Below the pieces are notes generated by a model, which searched no databases, was not told where the DNA came from, and saw nothing but the letters and a program-made list of their open reading frames with translations. Both the position numbers and the translations under genes were made by a program. Of a stretch of DNA of 59,037 bases, positions 26,033 through 34,914 are shown in pieces; position 1 is the stretch's first letter; every line of letters starts with the position of its first letter. Source of the stretch: an uncultured Clostridia bacterium (GTDB lineage Bacteria > Bacillota > Clostridia > Christensenellales > Aristaeellaceae); contig CAMJPQ010000011.1 of NCBI GenBank assembly GCA_946407745.1, positions 1-59,037 on the forward strand, written 5' to 3'.

Positions 26033-26160
26033 GCGAGGGGGAAAGTTGTAACAGAATGCAAAACCTTCCCAAGAGGTGAAAAAAGTAGTATACTGCACAC
26101 AGGAAAACCCGCCTGCGCGCCGGAAACCGGGCGCTGCCGCCTGATGAAAAGGAGAAACCC

Positions 26161-29100
26161 ATGGCCTTCACACACCTGCATCTGCACACCGAGTACAGCC
26201 TGCTGGACGGCGCATGCCGGATCGCCAGGCTTCCGGAAAAGCTGAAATCACTGGGAATGGACAGCTGCGCCATCACGGACCACGGCGTGCTGTACGGAGT
26301 GGTCGATTTTTACCAGGCGATGGTGGACGCGGGGCTGAAGCCCATCATCGGCTGTGAGGCCTATGTCTGTGCGGATCACCTGGACAAGACCGGCCGTGAA
26401 ATGAGCCACCTGATACTGCTGTGCGAAAACAATACCGGCTACAAAAACCTGATGTGGCTGGACTCCGAGGCCTTCGTGAACGGCTTTCACTACCGCCCGC
26501 GCATGGACTATGAAATGCTTCGCGCGCACCACGAGGGGCTGATCTGCCTGTCGGCCTGCCTGTCCGGTGACCTGCCGAAGCTGCTTTTGCGCGGGGAATA
26601 CGGTGAGGCGGAAAAGTATGTACGAAAGATGCAGGACATCTTCGGAAAGGACAGCTTTTTCATCGAGCTCATGGATCACGGCATCCGCGAGGAAAAAATC
26701 GTGCTTCCCAGGCTGATTTCGCTCGCGCGTGAGCTGGATGTGCCGCTGGTGGCCACCAACGACTGCCACTACCTGGAGGAGGAGGACGCCGCCGCGCAGG
26801 AGGTGCTGATGTGCATACAGACAGGCAAAACACTGTCTGACCCGACGCACATGCGGCATGACACCACCAAGCTGTATATCCGGTCAGAGGAGGAGATGCG
26901 CCAGCTGTTTTCCGCCGTGCCGGACGCGGTGGACAATACCGCCCGCATCGCGCAGCGGTGCAATGTGAGCTTTGAGTTCGGAGTGACCAAGATCCCTCAT
27001 TATCCGGTGCCGGAAGGGGAGACCGCGCTGGAGATGCTCCGGCGCCTGTGCCTGGAGGGGATGCGCCGCCTGTACCCCGCCGCCGCGGAGGGGGACGAGC
27101 CGTACACCCGCATGGAGTACGAGATCGGCGTCATTAGCAGCATGGGCTATGTGGATTACTTCCTGATCGTGTGGGATTTCATCCATTATGCCAAGGAGAA
27201 CGGTATCATGGTGGGGCCGGGGCGCGGCAGCGGCGTGGGCTCCATCGTGGCGTATCTGCTGGGCATCACCATGGTGGATCCGCTGAAATACCAGCTGCTG
27301 TTTGAGCGCCTCCTGAATCCGGAGCGCGTGTCCATGCCGGATATCGACACGGACTTCTGCTACGAGCGGCGGCAGGAGGTGATCGACTATGTGGTGCGCA
27401 AGTACGGCGCCGACCACGTCAGCCAGATCATCACCTTCGGCACCATGGCTGCGAAGGGTGTGGTGCGCGATGTGGGCCGCGTGCTGGGACTGACCTACCA
27501 GGAGGCGGACACCATTGCCAAGGCGATTCCGTTTGAGCTGGGCATCACGCTGGAAAAGGCCATGAAGCTGAACCCGCAGCTGCGCAAAATGTACGAGGAG
27601 CAGCAGGAGGTAAGGCAGGTGATCGACACCGCGCTGAAGCTGGAGGGCATGCCGAGAAACGCCTCCACCCACGCGGCCGGTGTGCTGATCACCTCAGAGC
27701 CTGTGCTGGAGTATGTGCCGCTGCAGCGGAATGATGAGGTGATCACGACCCAGTTCGGCAAGGATACGATTGAGCACCTGGGGCTGCTCAAGATGGACTT
27801 CCTCGGCCTGAGAACACTGACGGTGATACGGGACGCGCTGGACATGCTGCGCGAGCTGCACGGCATAGAGATGTCCGCGGAGGATATTGACATCAATGAC
27901 CCCGCGCTGTACGAGATGATCTCCAGTGGGGAAACCGACGGTGTGTTCCAGCTGGAAGGTGCCGGAATGCGCTCCTTCCTGATGAACATGAAGCCGGGCA
28001 ATTTTGAGGACATCATCGCTGCAATTTCGCTGTACCGCCCGGGCCCGATGGAATCAATACCCCGCTACATTGCCGGAAAGCAGGATCCCTCCACCGTACA
28101 CTATGAAACGGAGAAGCTGCGCCCCATACTGGATGTGACCTACGGCTGCATGGTGTACCAGGAGCAGGTGATGCAGATTGTGCGCGACCTGGCCGGATAC
28201 AGCTATGGCCGCAGCGACCTGGTGCGCCGCGCGATGGCCAAGAAGAAGCACAAGGTGATGGAGGAGGAGCGGCACAACTTCGTCTACGGACAGACGGACA
28301 AGGACGGCAGAGTGCTCATTCCCGGCTGTGTGCGCAACGGCGTGCCGGAGGAGACCGCCAACCGAATTTATGACGAAATGATCGCCTTTGCCTCCTACGC
28401 CTTCAACAAGAGCCACGCCGCCGCCTATGGCGTGGTGGCCATGCAGACCGCGTGGCTGAAATACTACCATCCCGCGCCCTTTATGGCAGCCATGATCAAC
28501 AGCGTATTCGGCAACACGGACAAGGTGGCGGCCTATATACAGTACTGCCGCGCCCATGAGATCGAGGTACTGCCGCCCAATGTGAACCGCTCGGTCTGGA
28601 AGTTCCACGCGGAGCGCGATGAAGGGGGCCGGCTGTGCATCCTCTTCGGGCTCGGCGCGGTCAAGGGGGTCGGCGAAGCGGCGGTGCAGGCCATTGTCAG
28701 CGAGCGCCAGGCGGGCGGCCCCTACCGCAGCCTGTTTGACTTCTGCCGACGCATTGATACCGGCGCCTGCTCAAAGCGCGTGGTGGAGGCGCTGATCCTC
28801 TCCGGCGCCTTTGACGGCATGGGCGCGAACAGACCGCAGATGCTGGCGGTATACGAGCAGGAGATGGAGGCGAGCGCCAAAGGCCGCAGGCAGCGCGTGA
28901 GCGGGCAGCTCTCGCTGTTTGACATGGAGATGGGCGAGGAGCCGCTGATTGCGGCGACAGACACCTATCCGGACATTGAAGACTACCCCGCCAAAGCGCG
29001 CCTGTCCTATGAAAAAGAGATGACCGGCGTGTACATCACCGGCCACCCGCTGGACGGTGAGCGGAAAAAGCTGGAGAAGCTACGCTTTTCCACTGCGGAC

Positions 29101-29772
29101 CTGAAGGACATTGAGGACAGGGAAGACCACGGCATGGCTCTGGACGGGCTGACTGTGCAGATGGGCGGCATACTCACCGAGGTCAAGGGCAAGGCGACCA
29201 AAAAGGGCGCCTACATGGGCTTTGTGACGCTGGAGGACCTGACCGGCTCGATCGAATGCCTGGTGTTCCCGCAGCCCTTTGAGCGCTATCAGCCGCTGCT
29301 GCAGGTGGACGCGACCGTGGTGCTGACGGGCAAGCTCTCCATCCGTGAGGAGGAGAGCCCCAAGCTGCTGGTGGACCGTGTGGTACCGCTGGACGAATGG
29401 GACGGGGACGGGCGACCGGACAGGGCGGCGGACAGGGAAGCGCGAAGGCTGTTTGCCTCGGACTTCCTTGGCGCCGAGGTGTATGAGGCCGCGCCGCCGC
29501 GGGAAGCCCCGGAAGCGGAGCGGCTCACAGACAGCCAGCTGGCGCAGCGCTCGGGCAGGAAACTCTATATCAGGCTGACAAGGGAGAAGATGACGGCCTG
29601 CGCGGGGCAGGTGAACGTGCATCCGGGCAGTGTGCCGGTCTACTTGCATGTGCCGGAGGAAAAGCAGACCTACCTTTTGCCGAAGAACCAGTGGTGTGAC
29701 GCCGGAAGCGCGGCGCTTGAGAGCCTGTGCGGCACCTACGGGGAGGAAAACGTTCGCCTTGTCGGGGCATGA
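26161..29772 (+). CDS. dnaE: DNA polymerase III alpha subunit, DnaE type
   Basis: 1203 residues; ribosome site AAAAGGAG. The catalytic core of the replicative C-family polymerase. An N-terminal PHP domain begins THLHLHTEYSLLDGA. The polymerase active site is complete: PDIDTDF gives Asp394 and Asp396, and KMDFLGL gives Asp546. GRGSGVGS near 355 and the fingers motif FQLEGAGM are intact. Towards the C-terminus come helix-hairpin-helix (FGLGAVKGVGEAAV) and an OB-fold region (GILTEVKGKATKKGAYMGF). No exonuclease domain is inserted, so it is DnaE rather than PolC. It appears monocistronic: terminators lie on both sides. Confidence 0.96.
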   Translation: MAFTHLHLHTEYSLLDGACRIARLPEKLKSLGMDSCAITDHGVLYGVVDFYQAMVDAGLKPIIGCEAYVCADHLDKTGREMSHLILLCENNTGYKNLMWLDSEAFVNGFHYRPRMDYEMLRAHHEGLICLSACLSGDLPKLLLRGEYGEAEKYVRKMQDIFGKDSFFIELMDHGIREEKIVLPRLISLARELDVPLVATNDCHYLEEEDAAAQEVLMCIQTGKTLSDPTHMRHDTTKLYIRSEEEMRQLFSAVPDAVDNTARIAQRCNVSFEFGVTKIPHYPVPEGETALEMLRRLCLEGMRRLYPAAAEGDEPYTRMEYEIGVISSMGYVDYFLIVWDFIHYAKENGIMVGPGRGSGVGSIVAYLLGITMVDPLKYQLLFERLLNPERVSMPDIDTDFCYERRQEVIDYVVRKYGADHVSQIITFGTMAAKGVVRDVGRVLGLTYQEADTIAKAIPFELGITLEKAMKLNPQLRKMYEEQQEVRQVIDTALKLEGMPRNASTHAAGVLITSEPVLEYVPLQRNDEVITTQFGKDTIEHLGLLKMDFLGLRTLTVIRDALDMLRELHGIEMSAEDIDINDPALYEMISSGETDGVFQLEGAGMRSFLMNMKPGNFEDIIAAISLYRPGPMESIPRYIAGKQDPSTVHYETEKLRPILDVTYGCMVYQEQVMQIVRDLAGYSYGRSDLVRRAMAKKKHKVMEEERHNFVYGQTDKDGRVLIPGCVRNGVPEETANRIYDEMIAFASYAFNKSHAAAYGVVAMQTAWLKYYHPAPFMAAMINSVFGNTDKVAAYIQYCRAHEIEVLPPNVNRSVWKFHAERDEGGRLCILFGLGAVKGVGEAAVQAIVSERQAGGPYRSLFDFCRRIDTGACSKRVVEALILSGAFDGMGANRPQMLAVYEQEMEASAKGRRQRVSGQLSLFDMEMGEEPLIAATDTYPDIEDYPAKARLSYEKEMTGVYITGHPLDGERKKLEKLRFSTADLKDIEDREDHGMALDGLTVQMGGILTEVKGKATKKGAYMGFVTLEDLTGSIECLVFPQPFERYQPLLQVDATVVLTGKLSIREEESPKLLVDRVVPLDEWDGDGRPDRAADREARRLFASDFLGAEVYEAAPPREAPEAERLTDSQLAQRSGRKLYIRLTREKMTACAGQVNVHPGSVPVYLHVPEEKQTYLLPKNQWCDAGSAALESLCGTYGEENVRLVGA

Positions 29773-29792
29773 TCGGGAAGCAAACGGATACA

Positions 29793-29827
29793 GGGGAGCT
29801 GCCGCCGCGTCCGGCAGCCCCCCTTTT
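29793..29827 (+). terminator. Terminator after dnaE
   Basis: Arms GGGGAGCTGCCG (29793-29804) and CGGCAGCCCCCC (29812-29823) form a 12-bp stem with one mismatch, followed by TTTTCC. It starts 20 bases past the dnaE stop codon. Confidence 0.75.
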
Positions 29828-29927
29828 CCGCGCCGCTGCGAACCGAACAAATTGTTTCACACCGCGCGGCAAACCTGAACACAGTCGCCGGCGGCATGCT
29901 GCGTGTTTCACGGACGGAAAACGGCAA

Positions 29928-29975
29928 ACACAATATAATGTATTAACGAATGAAACAAACCACAACGGAATGTAG
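29928..29975. promoter_or_regulatory. Tandem NrdR-like boxes upstream of nrdD
   Basis: Box 1 (29928-29943, ACACAATATAATGTAT) matches the published NrdR consensus acaCwAtATaTwGtgt at about 14 of 16 positions. Box 2 (29960-29975) is weaker but keeps the CAA...TGTA arms. Their centres are 32 bases apart, the spacing expected for NrdR pairs on one face of DNA, and they sit directly before the -35 box at 29984. Confidence 0.6.
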
Positions 29976-29983
29976 CATACCCC

Positions 29984-30012
29984 TTGACGAAACGAACAGG
30001 GTGGACTATAAT
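29984..30012 (+). promoter_or_regulatory. Sigma-A promoter of nrdD
   Basis: TTGACG (29984-29989), 17-base spacer, perfect TATAAT (30007-30012). The transcript has a leader of about 105 bases containing a 7-bp hairpin (AGCGGGA with TCCCGCT); I recognise no riboswitch in it. Confidence 0.85.
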
Positions 30013-30124
30013 AGCATCCGCACCCCAGGTGGACACAGTAGAATTGCGGGGAGCGGGAGACCTTTGTTTCCCGCTGCCGCTGTTTATTTGCGCTCTTTCA
30101 GGGAGAGACACAGGGAGAGTAAAA

Positions 30125-32302
30125 ATGAAAGTCATCAAGAGAAACGGGTCGGAGGTTGTCTTCGACCAGGCAAAGATCACCAACGCCATCCGCAAGGCGA
30201 GCCTCAGCGCCGATGAGAGGGACCGGCTCACGGAGGAGGCCATCCAGTCCGCCAGCGACAGCGTCGCCGCCCGGTGCGCTGCGCTTGGCCGTGCCGTGTC
30301 GGTGGAAGAGATTCAGGACATGGTGGAAGTGCGCCTGATGGAAATGGGCTGCTACGAGGTGGCCCGCCTCTATGTGAGGTACCGCTTCCAGCGCTCACTG
30401 GTGCGCAAGTCCAACACCACCGACGCCCGCATCCTCTCGCTGATTGAATGCAACAACGAAGAGGTGAAGCAGGAGAACGCCAACAAGAACCCGATCGTCA
30501 ACAGCGTGCAGCGCGACTACATGGCGGGCGAGATCAGCAGGGACATCACCAGCAGGATTCTGCTGCCCAAGGACATCGTCGAGGCGGACCGAGAGGGCAT
30601 CATCCACTTCCACGACGCGGACTACTATGCGCAGCACATGCACAACTGCGACCTGGTCAACCTGGAGGATATGCTGCAGAACGGCACGGTGATCTCCGGC
30701 ACGCTGATCGAGAAGCCGCACTCCTTCTCCACCGCCTGCAACATCGCGACGCAGATCATCGCGCAGGTGGCCAGCAACCAGTACGGAGGGCAGTCCATCA
30801 GCCTGACCCACCTTGCGCCCTTTGTGCAGATCAGCCGGGAAAAAATCCGGAAGGATGTACTGCGCGAGGCGGAAGAGCTGGGCGGCGCGACGGACAGCGA
30901 GCGCATTGACCGCGTGGTGGAGCGCCGGCTGCACGAGGAAATCGAGCGCGGCGTGCAGACCATACAGTACCAGGTCATTACCCTGCTGACCACCAACGGG
31001 CAGGCGCCCTTCCTGACGGTGTACATGTACCTGGACGAGGCGCGCAGCCCGCAGGAGAAGAAGGACCTCGCGCTGATCATCGAAGAGGTGCTGCGCCAGC
31101 GCTATGAGGGCGTGAAGAACGAAAACGGCGTGTGGATCACGCCGGCCTTCCCCAAGCTGATCTATGTGCTGGACGAGGACAACGTGCGGGAGGGGAGCGA
31201 GTACTGGGAGCTGACCAAGCTCGCCGCCAAGTGCACCGCGCGGCGCATGGTGCCGGATTACATTTCCGCCAAGGTGATGCGCCGACTGAAGGTGGACAAA
31301 AACGGCCATGGCAATGTGTACACCTGCATGGGCTGCCGCAGCTTCCTGACACCCTATGTGGATCCCGAAACCAACCAGCCGAAGTACTACGGCCGGTTCA
31401 ACCAGGGCGTAGTGACCATTAACCTGGTGGACGCGGCGCTGTCCTCCGGCGGGGACACGGAGGCCTTCTGGCGCATACTCGACGAAAGGCTGGAGCTGTG
31501 CCACCGCGCGCTGCGGCTGCGCCATGAGCGCCTGAAGGGCACCCTCTCCGATGCCGCGCCGATCCTCTGGCAGTACGGCGCGCTGGCCCGGCTGAAAAAG
31601 GGGGAGAAGATCGACAGGCTGCTGTATGGCGGCTACTCGACGATCTCGCTGGGGTACGCCGGACTGTACGAATGCGTGAAGTACATGACGGGCGTTTCGC
31701 ACACCGACCCGCAGGGCAAGCCCTTCGCGCTGGACGTGATGAACGCGCTCAACGCGGCCACGCGTAAGTGGCGCGAGGCGGAAAACATCGACTATTCCCT
31801 GTACGGCACACCGCTGGAGAGCACCACGTACAAATTCGCCAAGTGCCTGCAGAAGCGCTTTGGCATGGTGCCCGGCATCACGGACAAGAACTACATCACC
31901 AATTCGTATCACGTCAATGTGCGTGAGGAAATCGACGCCTTCACCAAGCTGCGCTTTGAGAGCGAATTCCAGCAGCTGTCTCCGGGCGGCGCCATCTCCT
32001 ATGTGGAGGTGCCGGACATGCAGGACAACCTGGAAGCGGTGTTGAGCGTGATGCAGTTCATTTATGAAAACATCATGTACGCGGAGCTGAACACCAAGTC
32101 GGATTATTGCCAGGTGTGCGGCTATGACGGCGAGATCAGCATTGTGGAGGAGGATGGCAAGCTCGTGTGGGAATGCCCCCACTGCCACAACCGGGATCAG
32201 AGCAAGATGAATGTCGCCCGCCGTACCTGCGGCTATATCGGCACACAGTACTGGAATCAGGGCAGAACGCAGGAGATCAAAGACCGCGTGATGCACCTGT
32301 GA
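30125..32302 (+). CDS. nrdD: Anaerobic ribonucleoside-triphosphate reductase (class III)
   Basis: 725 residues from ATG 30125, with GGGAGA upstream. It makes deoxyribonucleotides without oxygen, using a glycyl radical and formate. An N-terminal ATP-cone (KVIKRNGSEVVFDQAKITNAIRKA) gives allosteric control. The C-terminal zinc site has CQVCGYDG and CPHCHN pairs, followed by the radical loop RRTCGYIG with Gly703. The activase gene nrdG, usually adjacent, is not here: a terminator and an IS200-type element follow. Control by NrdR is likely from the boxes upstream. Confidence 0.95.
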   Translation: MKVIKRNGSEVVFDQAKITNAIRKASLSADERDRLTEEAIQSASDSVAARCAALGRAVSVEEIQDMVEVRLMEMGCYEVARLYVRYRFQRSLVRKSNTTDARILSLIECNNEEVKQENANKNPIVNSVQRDYMAGEISRDITSRILLPKDIVEADREGIIHFHDADYYAQHMHNCDLVNLEDMLQNGTVISGTLIEKPHSFSTACNIATQIIAQVASNQYGGQSISLTHLAPFVQISREKIRKDVLREAEELGGATDSERIDRVVERRLHEEIERGVQTIQYQVITLLTTNGQAPFLTVYMYLDEARSPQEKKDLALIIEEVLRQRYEGVKNENGVWITPAFPKLIYVLDEDNVREGSEYWELTKLAAKCTARRMVPDYISAKVMRRLKVDKNGHGNVYTCMGCRSFLTPYVDPETNQPKYYGRFNQGVVTINLVDAALSSGGDTEAFWRILDERLELCHRALRLRHERLKGTLSDAAPILWQYGALARLKKGEKIDRLLYGGYSTISLGYAGLYECVKYMTGVSHTDPQGKPFALDVMNALNAATRKWREAENIDYSLYGTPLESTTYKFAKCLQKRFGMVPGITDKNYITNSYHVNVREEIDAFTKLRFESEFQQLSPGGAISYVEVPDMQDNLEAVLSVMQFIYENIMYAELNTKSDYCQVCGYDGEISIVEEDGKLVWECPHCHNRDQSKMNVARRTCGYIGTQYWNQGRTQEIKDRVMHL

Positions 32303-32314
32303 ATACAAAAAGGC

Positions 32315-32347
32315 GCGGCGGATCAAAATGATCCGCCGCTTTTTTTT
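32315..32347 (+). terminator. Terminator after nrdD
   Basis: Perfect 11-bp stem (32315-32325 with 32329-32339), loop AAA, then eight T residues. The insertion element begins about 20 bases further on. Confidence 0.9.
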
Positions 32348-32408
32348 GCGCCGAGGGCGAGAAAAAACCACCAGCAGAGCTGGTGGAATAAAAGAGCTTT
32401 AGCATGAG

Positions 32409-32467
32409 AACCTCCTTTGCTATACTTGAAGCAGGTGTAGCAACCGCAACAAAGAGCAAAGGAGGTT
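32409..32467 (+). promoter_or_regulatory. Hairpin that can sequester the transposase ribosome site, with a promoter in its loop
   Basis: AACCTCCTTTGC (32409-32420) and GCAAAGGAGGTT (32456-32467) are perfect 12-bp inverted repeats; the right arm contains the transposase ribosome site. A likely -10 box TATACT (32421-32426) lies at the start of the loop, with TTAGCA (32399-32404) as a -35. Transcripts from that promoter would begin after the left arm. Confidence 0.7.
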
Positions 32468-32474
32468 GTCATTC

Positions 32475-32942
32475 ATGACAAATGACAGTGAAAGTCTATC
32501 ACACACGAAATGGAATTGCAAATATCACATTGTGTTTGCACCAAAGTTTCGGAGGCAGGTCATCTACGGGCAGATAAAGGCGGATATCGGAAAGATTCTT
32601 CGGCAACTATGCGAAGCCAAGAAGGTGGAAATCATAGAAGCGGAAGCATGCCCAGATCACATTCATATGTTGGTGAGTATTCCGCCGTATCTTAGTGTAG
32701 CACAATTTGTTGGGTACCTGAAAGGAAAAAGTTCGCTCATGATCTTCGATCGGCATGCAAATCTAAAGTACAAATATGGGAACAGACATTTCTGGTGCAG
32801 AGGATACGATGTCGATACAGTAGGACGGAATAAAGAGCGGATAGCGGAGTACATCCGGAATCAATTACAGGAAGACGCGATGGCGGACCAAATCAGCATG
32901 AAGGAGTACATAGACCCGTTTACGGGTACCAAGAATAAGTAA
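32475..32942 (+). CDS. tnpA: IS200/IS605-family transposase TnpA (Y1 HUH transposase)
   Basis: 155 residues from ATG 32475, nine bases after AGGAGG; a TTG at 32466 is less likely. The single-strand transposase site is intact: the HUH-type pair His62-Ile-His64 in DHIHML, and the nucleophile Tyr126 in RIAEYIRNQ. The enzyme cuts and rejoins single-stranded ends at the flanking hairpins. It runs in the same direction as nrdD, so read-through from nrdD is possible, though a terminator and the hairpin at 32409-32467 should limit it. Confidence 0.92.
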   Translation: MTNDSESLSHTKWNCKYHIVFAPKFRRQVIYGQIKADIGKILRQLCEAKKVEIIEAEACPDHIHMLVSIPPYLSVAQFVGYLKGKSSLMIFDRHANLKYKYGNRHFWCRGYDVDTVGRNKERIAEYIRNQLQEDAMADQISMKEYIDPFTGTKNK

Positions 32943-33087
32943 GGCATGATAAAAGGCCGCTTTAGCGGCGGCCAGTGAGAATGTTGCGGTTGCTAAACCT
33001 TTCGGTGCGTCTTTAGACGTGTGCCGGCAATATGCCTTGAAGGCACGGTGCATACCACCGGCTTAGCCGGTGGTTTTGATTGCGGCT

Positions 33088-34212
33088 TTATGCCTGAAGG
33101 GCGCTGACTACCGCGTCGCCGAAGGCCTCGCAGGTCAGGCAGTCCTGAGATACATGCAGCCCCTTTGCCTTGACAGAATCGATCGCGCCGCGCAGCAGAT
33201 CCGCCTTGTCGTGGCAACCGATGTGATCCAGCAGCATCACGGTCGCGCGGAGGATGCTTTCCGGGTCCGCCCAGTTGCCCAGGCCCTGCTCGATCAGGCG
33301 CGGCGCGGAGCCGTGGATGGCCTCGAACATGGCGTAGCGGCTGCCGGTGTTGGCGCTGCCCGCCGTGCCCACGCCGCCCTGCAGCTGCGCCGCCTCATCG
33401 GTGAGGATGTCGCCGTAAAGGTTGGGTGTCAGCACCACGCGGAAGCTGGAGCGGAGATCCGGGTTGACTAGGTTCGCCGCCATGATGTCCACATAGTATT
33501 CCTCCACCGGTATGCCGGGATAATCCTTTGCGACCTCATGGCAGACCTGAGAGAACAGGCCGTCGGTTTTTTTCATGATGTTGGCCTTGGTGACGATGGT
33601 TACCTTGCAGTTGCCATGCTGAGCGGCATAATCGAACGCGGCCTTCGCGATGCGGCGTGTGCCCGCCACGCTGATGACCTTGAAATCCATGGCCATCAGG
33701 CCTTCCAGCTCGATGCCCCGGCTGCCCAGGGTGTATTCGCCCTCCGTGTTTTCGCGGAAGAAGATCCAGTCAATGTTCAGATCCGGCACACACACGGGCC
33801 GGACGTTGGCATACAGGTCCAGCTCCCTGCGCAGTGTGACATTCGCGCTGGTCATCGTGCCGCCGCCGGGGGTGGTGGTCGGCCCCTTGAGCAGCACAGG
33901 GCAGGTCTTGATCTGGCTCAGGGTATCCTCCGGAACGCTCTGCCCCTTTTCAAGACGGTTTTCGATGGTCAGGCCCTCAATGGGGCAAAGGGTGATGCTG
34001 CCGGATTGCAGCTCCTCCTGCAGCAGGCAGCGCAGGGCTTTTTCCGCCTGGCGGACAATGACTGGGCCGATGCCGTCGCCAGGGGCGATGCCGATGCGCA
34101 GGGGTCGCCGGGTGAAATCCACCGCCTTCTCGTCAGAAAGCGCCCTGGCGCGGTTGGCCTGCTCCAGCAGCAGTGCGGCAAAGGTTTCGATCTGCGTGGC
34201 AATTTCGTTCAT
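33088..34212 (-). CDS. Isocitrate dehydrogenase (NAD-type, isocitrate/isopropylmalate family)
   Basis: 374 residues. It should oxidise isocitrate to 2-oxoglutarate. The core shows GDGIGPVI near the N-terminus, the substrate loop TSANVTLRRELDLYANVRPV (a Ser-x-Asn before the conserved Arg, which favours isocitrate over isopropylmalate), the Tyr/Lys catalytic region TEGEYTLGS and the metal site DILTDEAAQ. FEAIHGSAP marks the cofactor-binding end. It is the third gene behind Re-citrate synthase and a GntR regulator, as in clostridial citrate pathways used to make glutamate. NAD rather than NADP use is inferred from family resemblance. Confidence 0.82.
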   Translation of the reverse strand: MNEIATQIETFAALLLEQANRARALSDEKAVDFTRRPLRIGIAPGDGIGPVIVRQAEKALRCLLQEELQSGSITLCPIEGLTIENRLEKGQSVPEDTLSQIKTCPVLLKGPTTTPGGGTMTSANVTLRRELDLYANVRPVCVPDLNIDWIFFRENTEGEYTLGSRGIELEGLMAMDFKVISVAGTRRIAKAAFDYAAQHGNCKVTIVTKANIMKKTDGLFSQVCHEVAKDYPGIPVEEYYVDIMAANLVNPDLRSSFRVVLTPNLYGDILTDEAAQLQGGVGTAGSANTGSRYAMFEAIHGSAPRLIEQGLGNWADPESILRATVMLLDHIGCHDKADLLRGAIDSVKAKGLHVSQDCLTCEAFGDAVVSALQA

Positions 34213-34230
34213 GGTTCATCCTCCTGTCGG

Positions 34231-34899
34231 TCAGTCCCTGCGAAGCTCGCGGCCCAGCTCCTTCAGCAGGCTGGCTGAGGCTGCGTAAATGTGGTTCTTC
34301 ATCAGCTGCTCTGCCCTGTCCGCGTCGCGGTCCGCGATGGCGTTGTAAATGGCCCAGTGCTCCTCCAGTGAGCGGGCGGCCCTGTCCGGCACGGAGAGGG
34401 AAGCCTTGCGGTATTTGACAATGCGCATCACCAGCGGCTCAAGCGTGTACTTCAGCGGATTGGAGCCGCAGAAGCGGTAGATGTCCTGGTGGAACAGGCT
34501 GTCCATGTTCTTCATGCTCTCCAGGTCCTGCTTGCTGGCGTAGAACTGCTGCAGCTCCAGGGTCTCTTCCATTTCCTTCAGTGCCTCGGGGGTAATGTTC
34601 TCCACGGCCCGTCGGGCGGCCAGCCCCTCCAGCCGGTAGCGGATTTCATAGATGTCCAGTATGTCCTCCGCGGAAATGCCGATCACACTCATGCCCTTCG
34701 GGGTCACCTCCAACAGGTGCTCCTGGCACAGCCGCTTGATGGCCTCCCGCACGGGGGTGCGGCTGACACGCAGCTGGTCGCACAGCCGCGCCTCCGTCAG
34801 CACCTCGCCCTTTTCGTAAGTGCCTACCAGAATGTCTTTTTCAATGACTTCAAAAACCTGGTCCGCCAGGGACAGCATCTGATGCTGCTGCACGCTCAT
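34231..34899 (-). CDS. GntR-family (FCD-domain) transcriptional regulator
   Basis: 222 residues. A winged helix at about 10-78 (LTEARLCDQLRVSRTPVREAIKRL) is followed by an all-helical FCD ligand domain with the metal-binding His region near 137 (FHQDIYRFCG) and EEHWAIYNAIADRDAD near 188. FCD regulators usually respond to small carboxylates, so a tricarboxylate or 2-oxoglutarate would fit. It lies between the Re-citrate synthase and isocitrate dehydrogenase genes (gaps of 15 and 18 bases), and a near-palindromic site sits over the operon promoter. It probably controls its own operon. Confidence 0.85.
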   Translation of the reverse strand: MSVQQHQMLSLADQVFEVIEKDILVGTYEKGEVLTEARLCDQLRVSRTPVREAIKRLCQEHLLEVTPKGMSVIGISAEDILDIYEIRYRLEGLAARRAVENITPEALKEMEETLELQQFYASKQDLESMKNMDSLFHQDIYRFCGSNPLKYTLEPLVMRIVKYRKASLSVPDRAARSLEEHWAIYNAIADRDADRAEQLMKNHIYAASASLLKELGRELRRD

Positions 34900-34914
34900 T
34901 CCTCCCTTTCACCC

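Larger units (their letters stand above)
32366..33076 (+). mobile_element. IS200/IS605-family insertion sequence (transposase-only)
   Basis: About 0.7 kb with one Y1 transposase gene. The proposed left end carries a hairpin CCACCAGC/GCTGGTGG (32368-32386) and the right end a hairpin ACCACCGGC/GCCGGTGGT (33054-33074), as expected for IS200-type subterminal structures. A 13-bp inverted repeat (32438-32450 and 32983-32995) and further hairpins (32955-32973, 33011-33020) lie inside. The base composition is more A+T-rich than its surroundings. Exact ends are estimated; no TnpB or omega-RNA partner gene is present. Confidence 0.8.
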
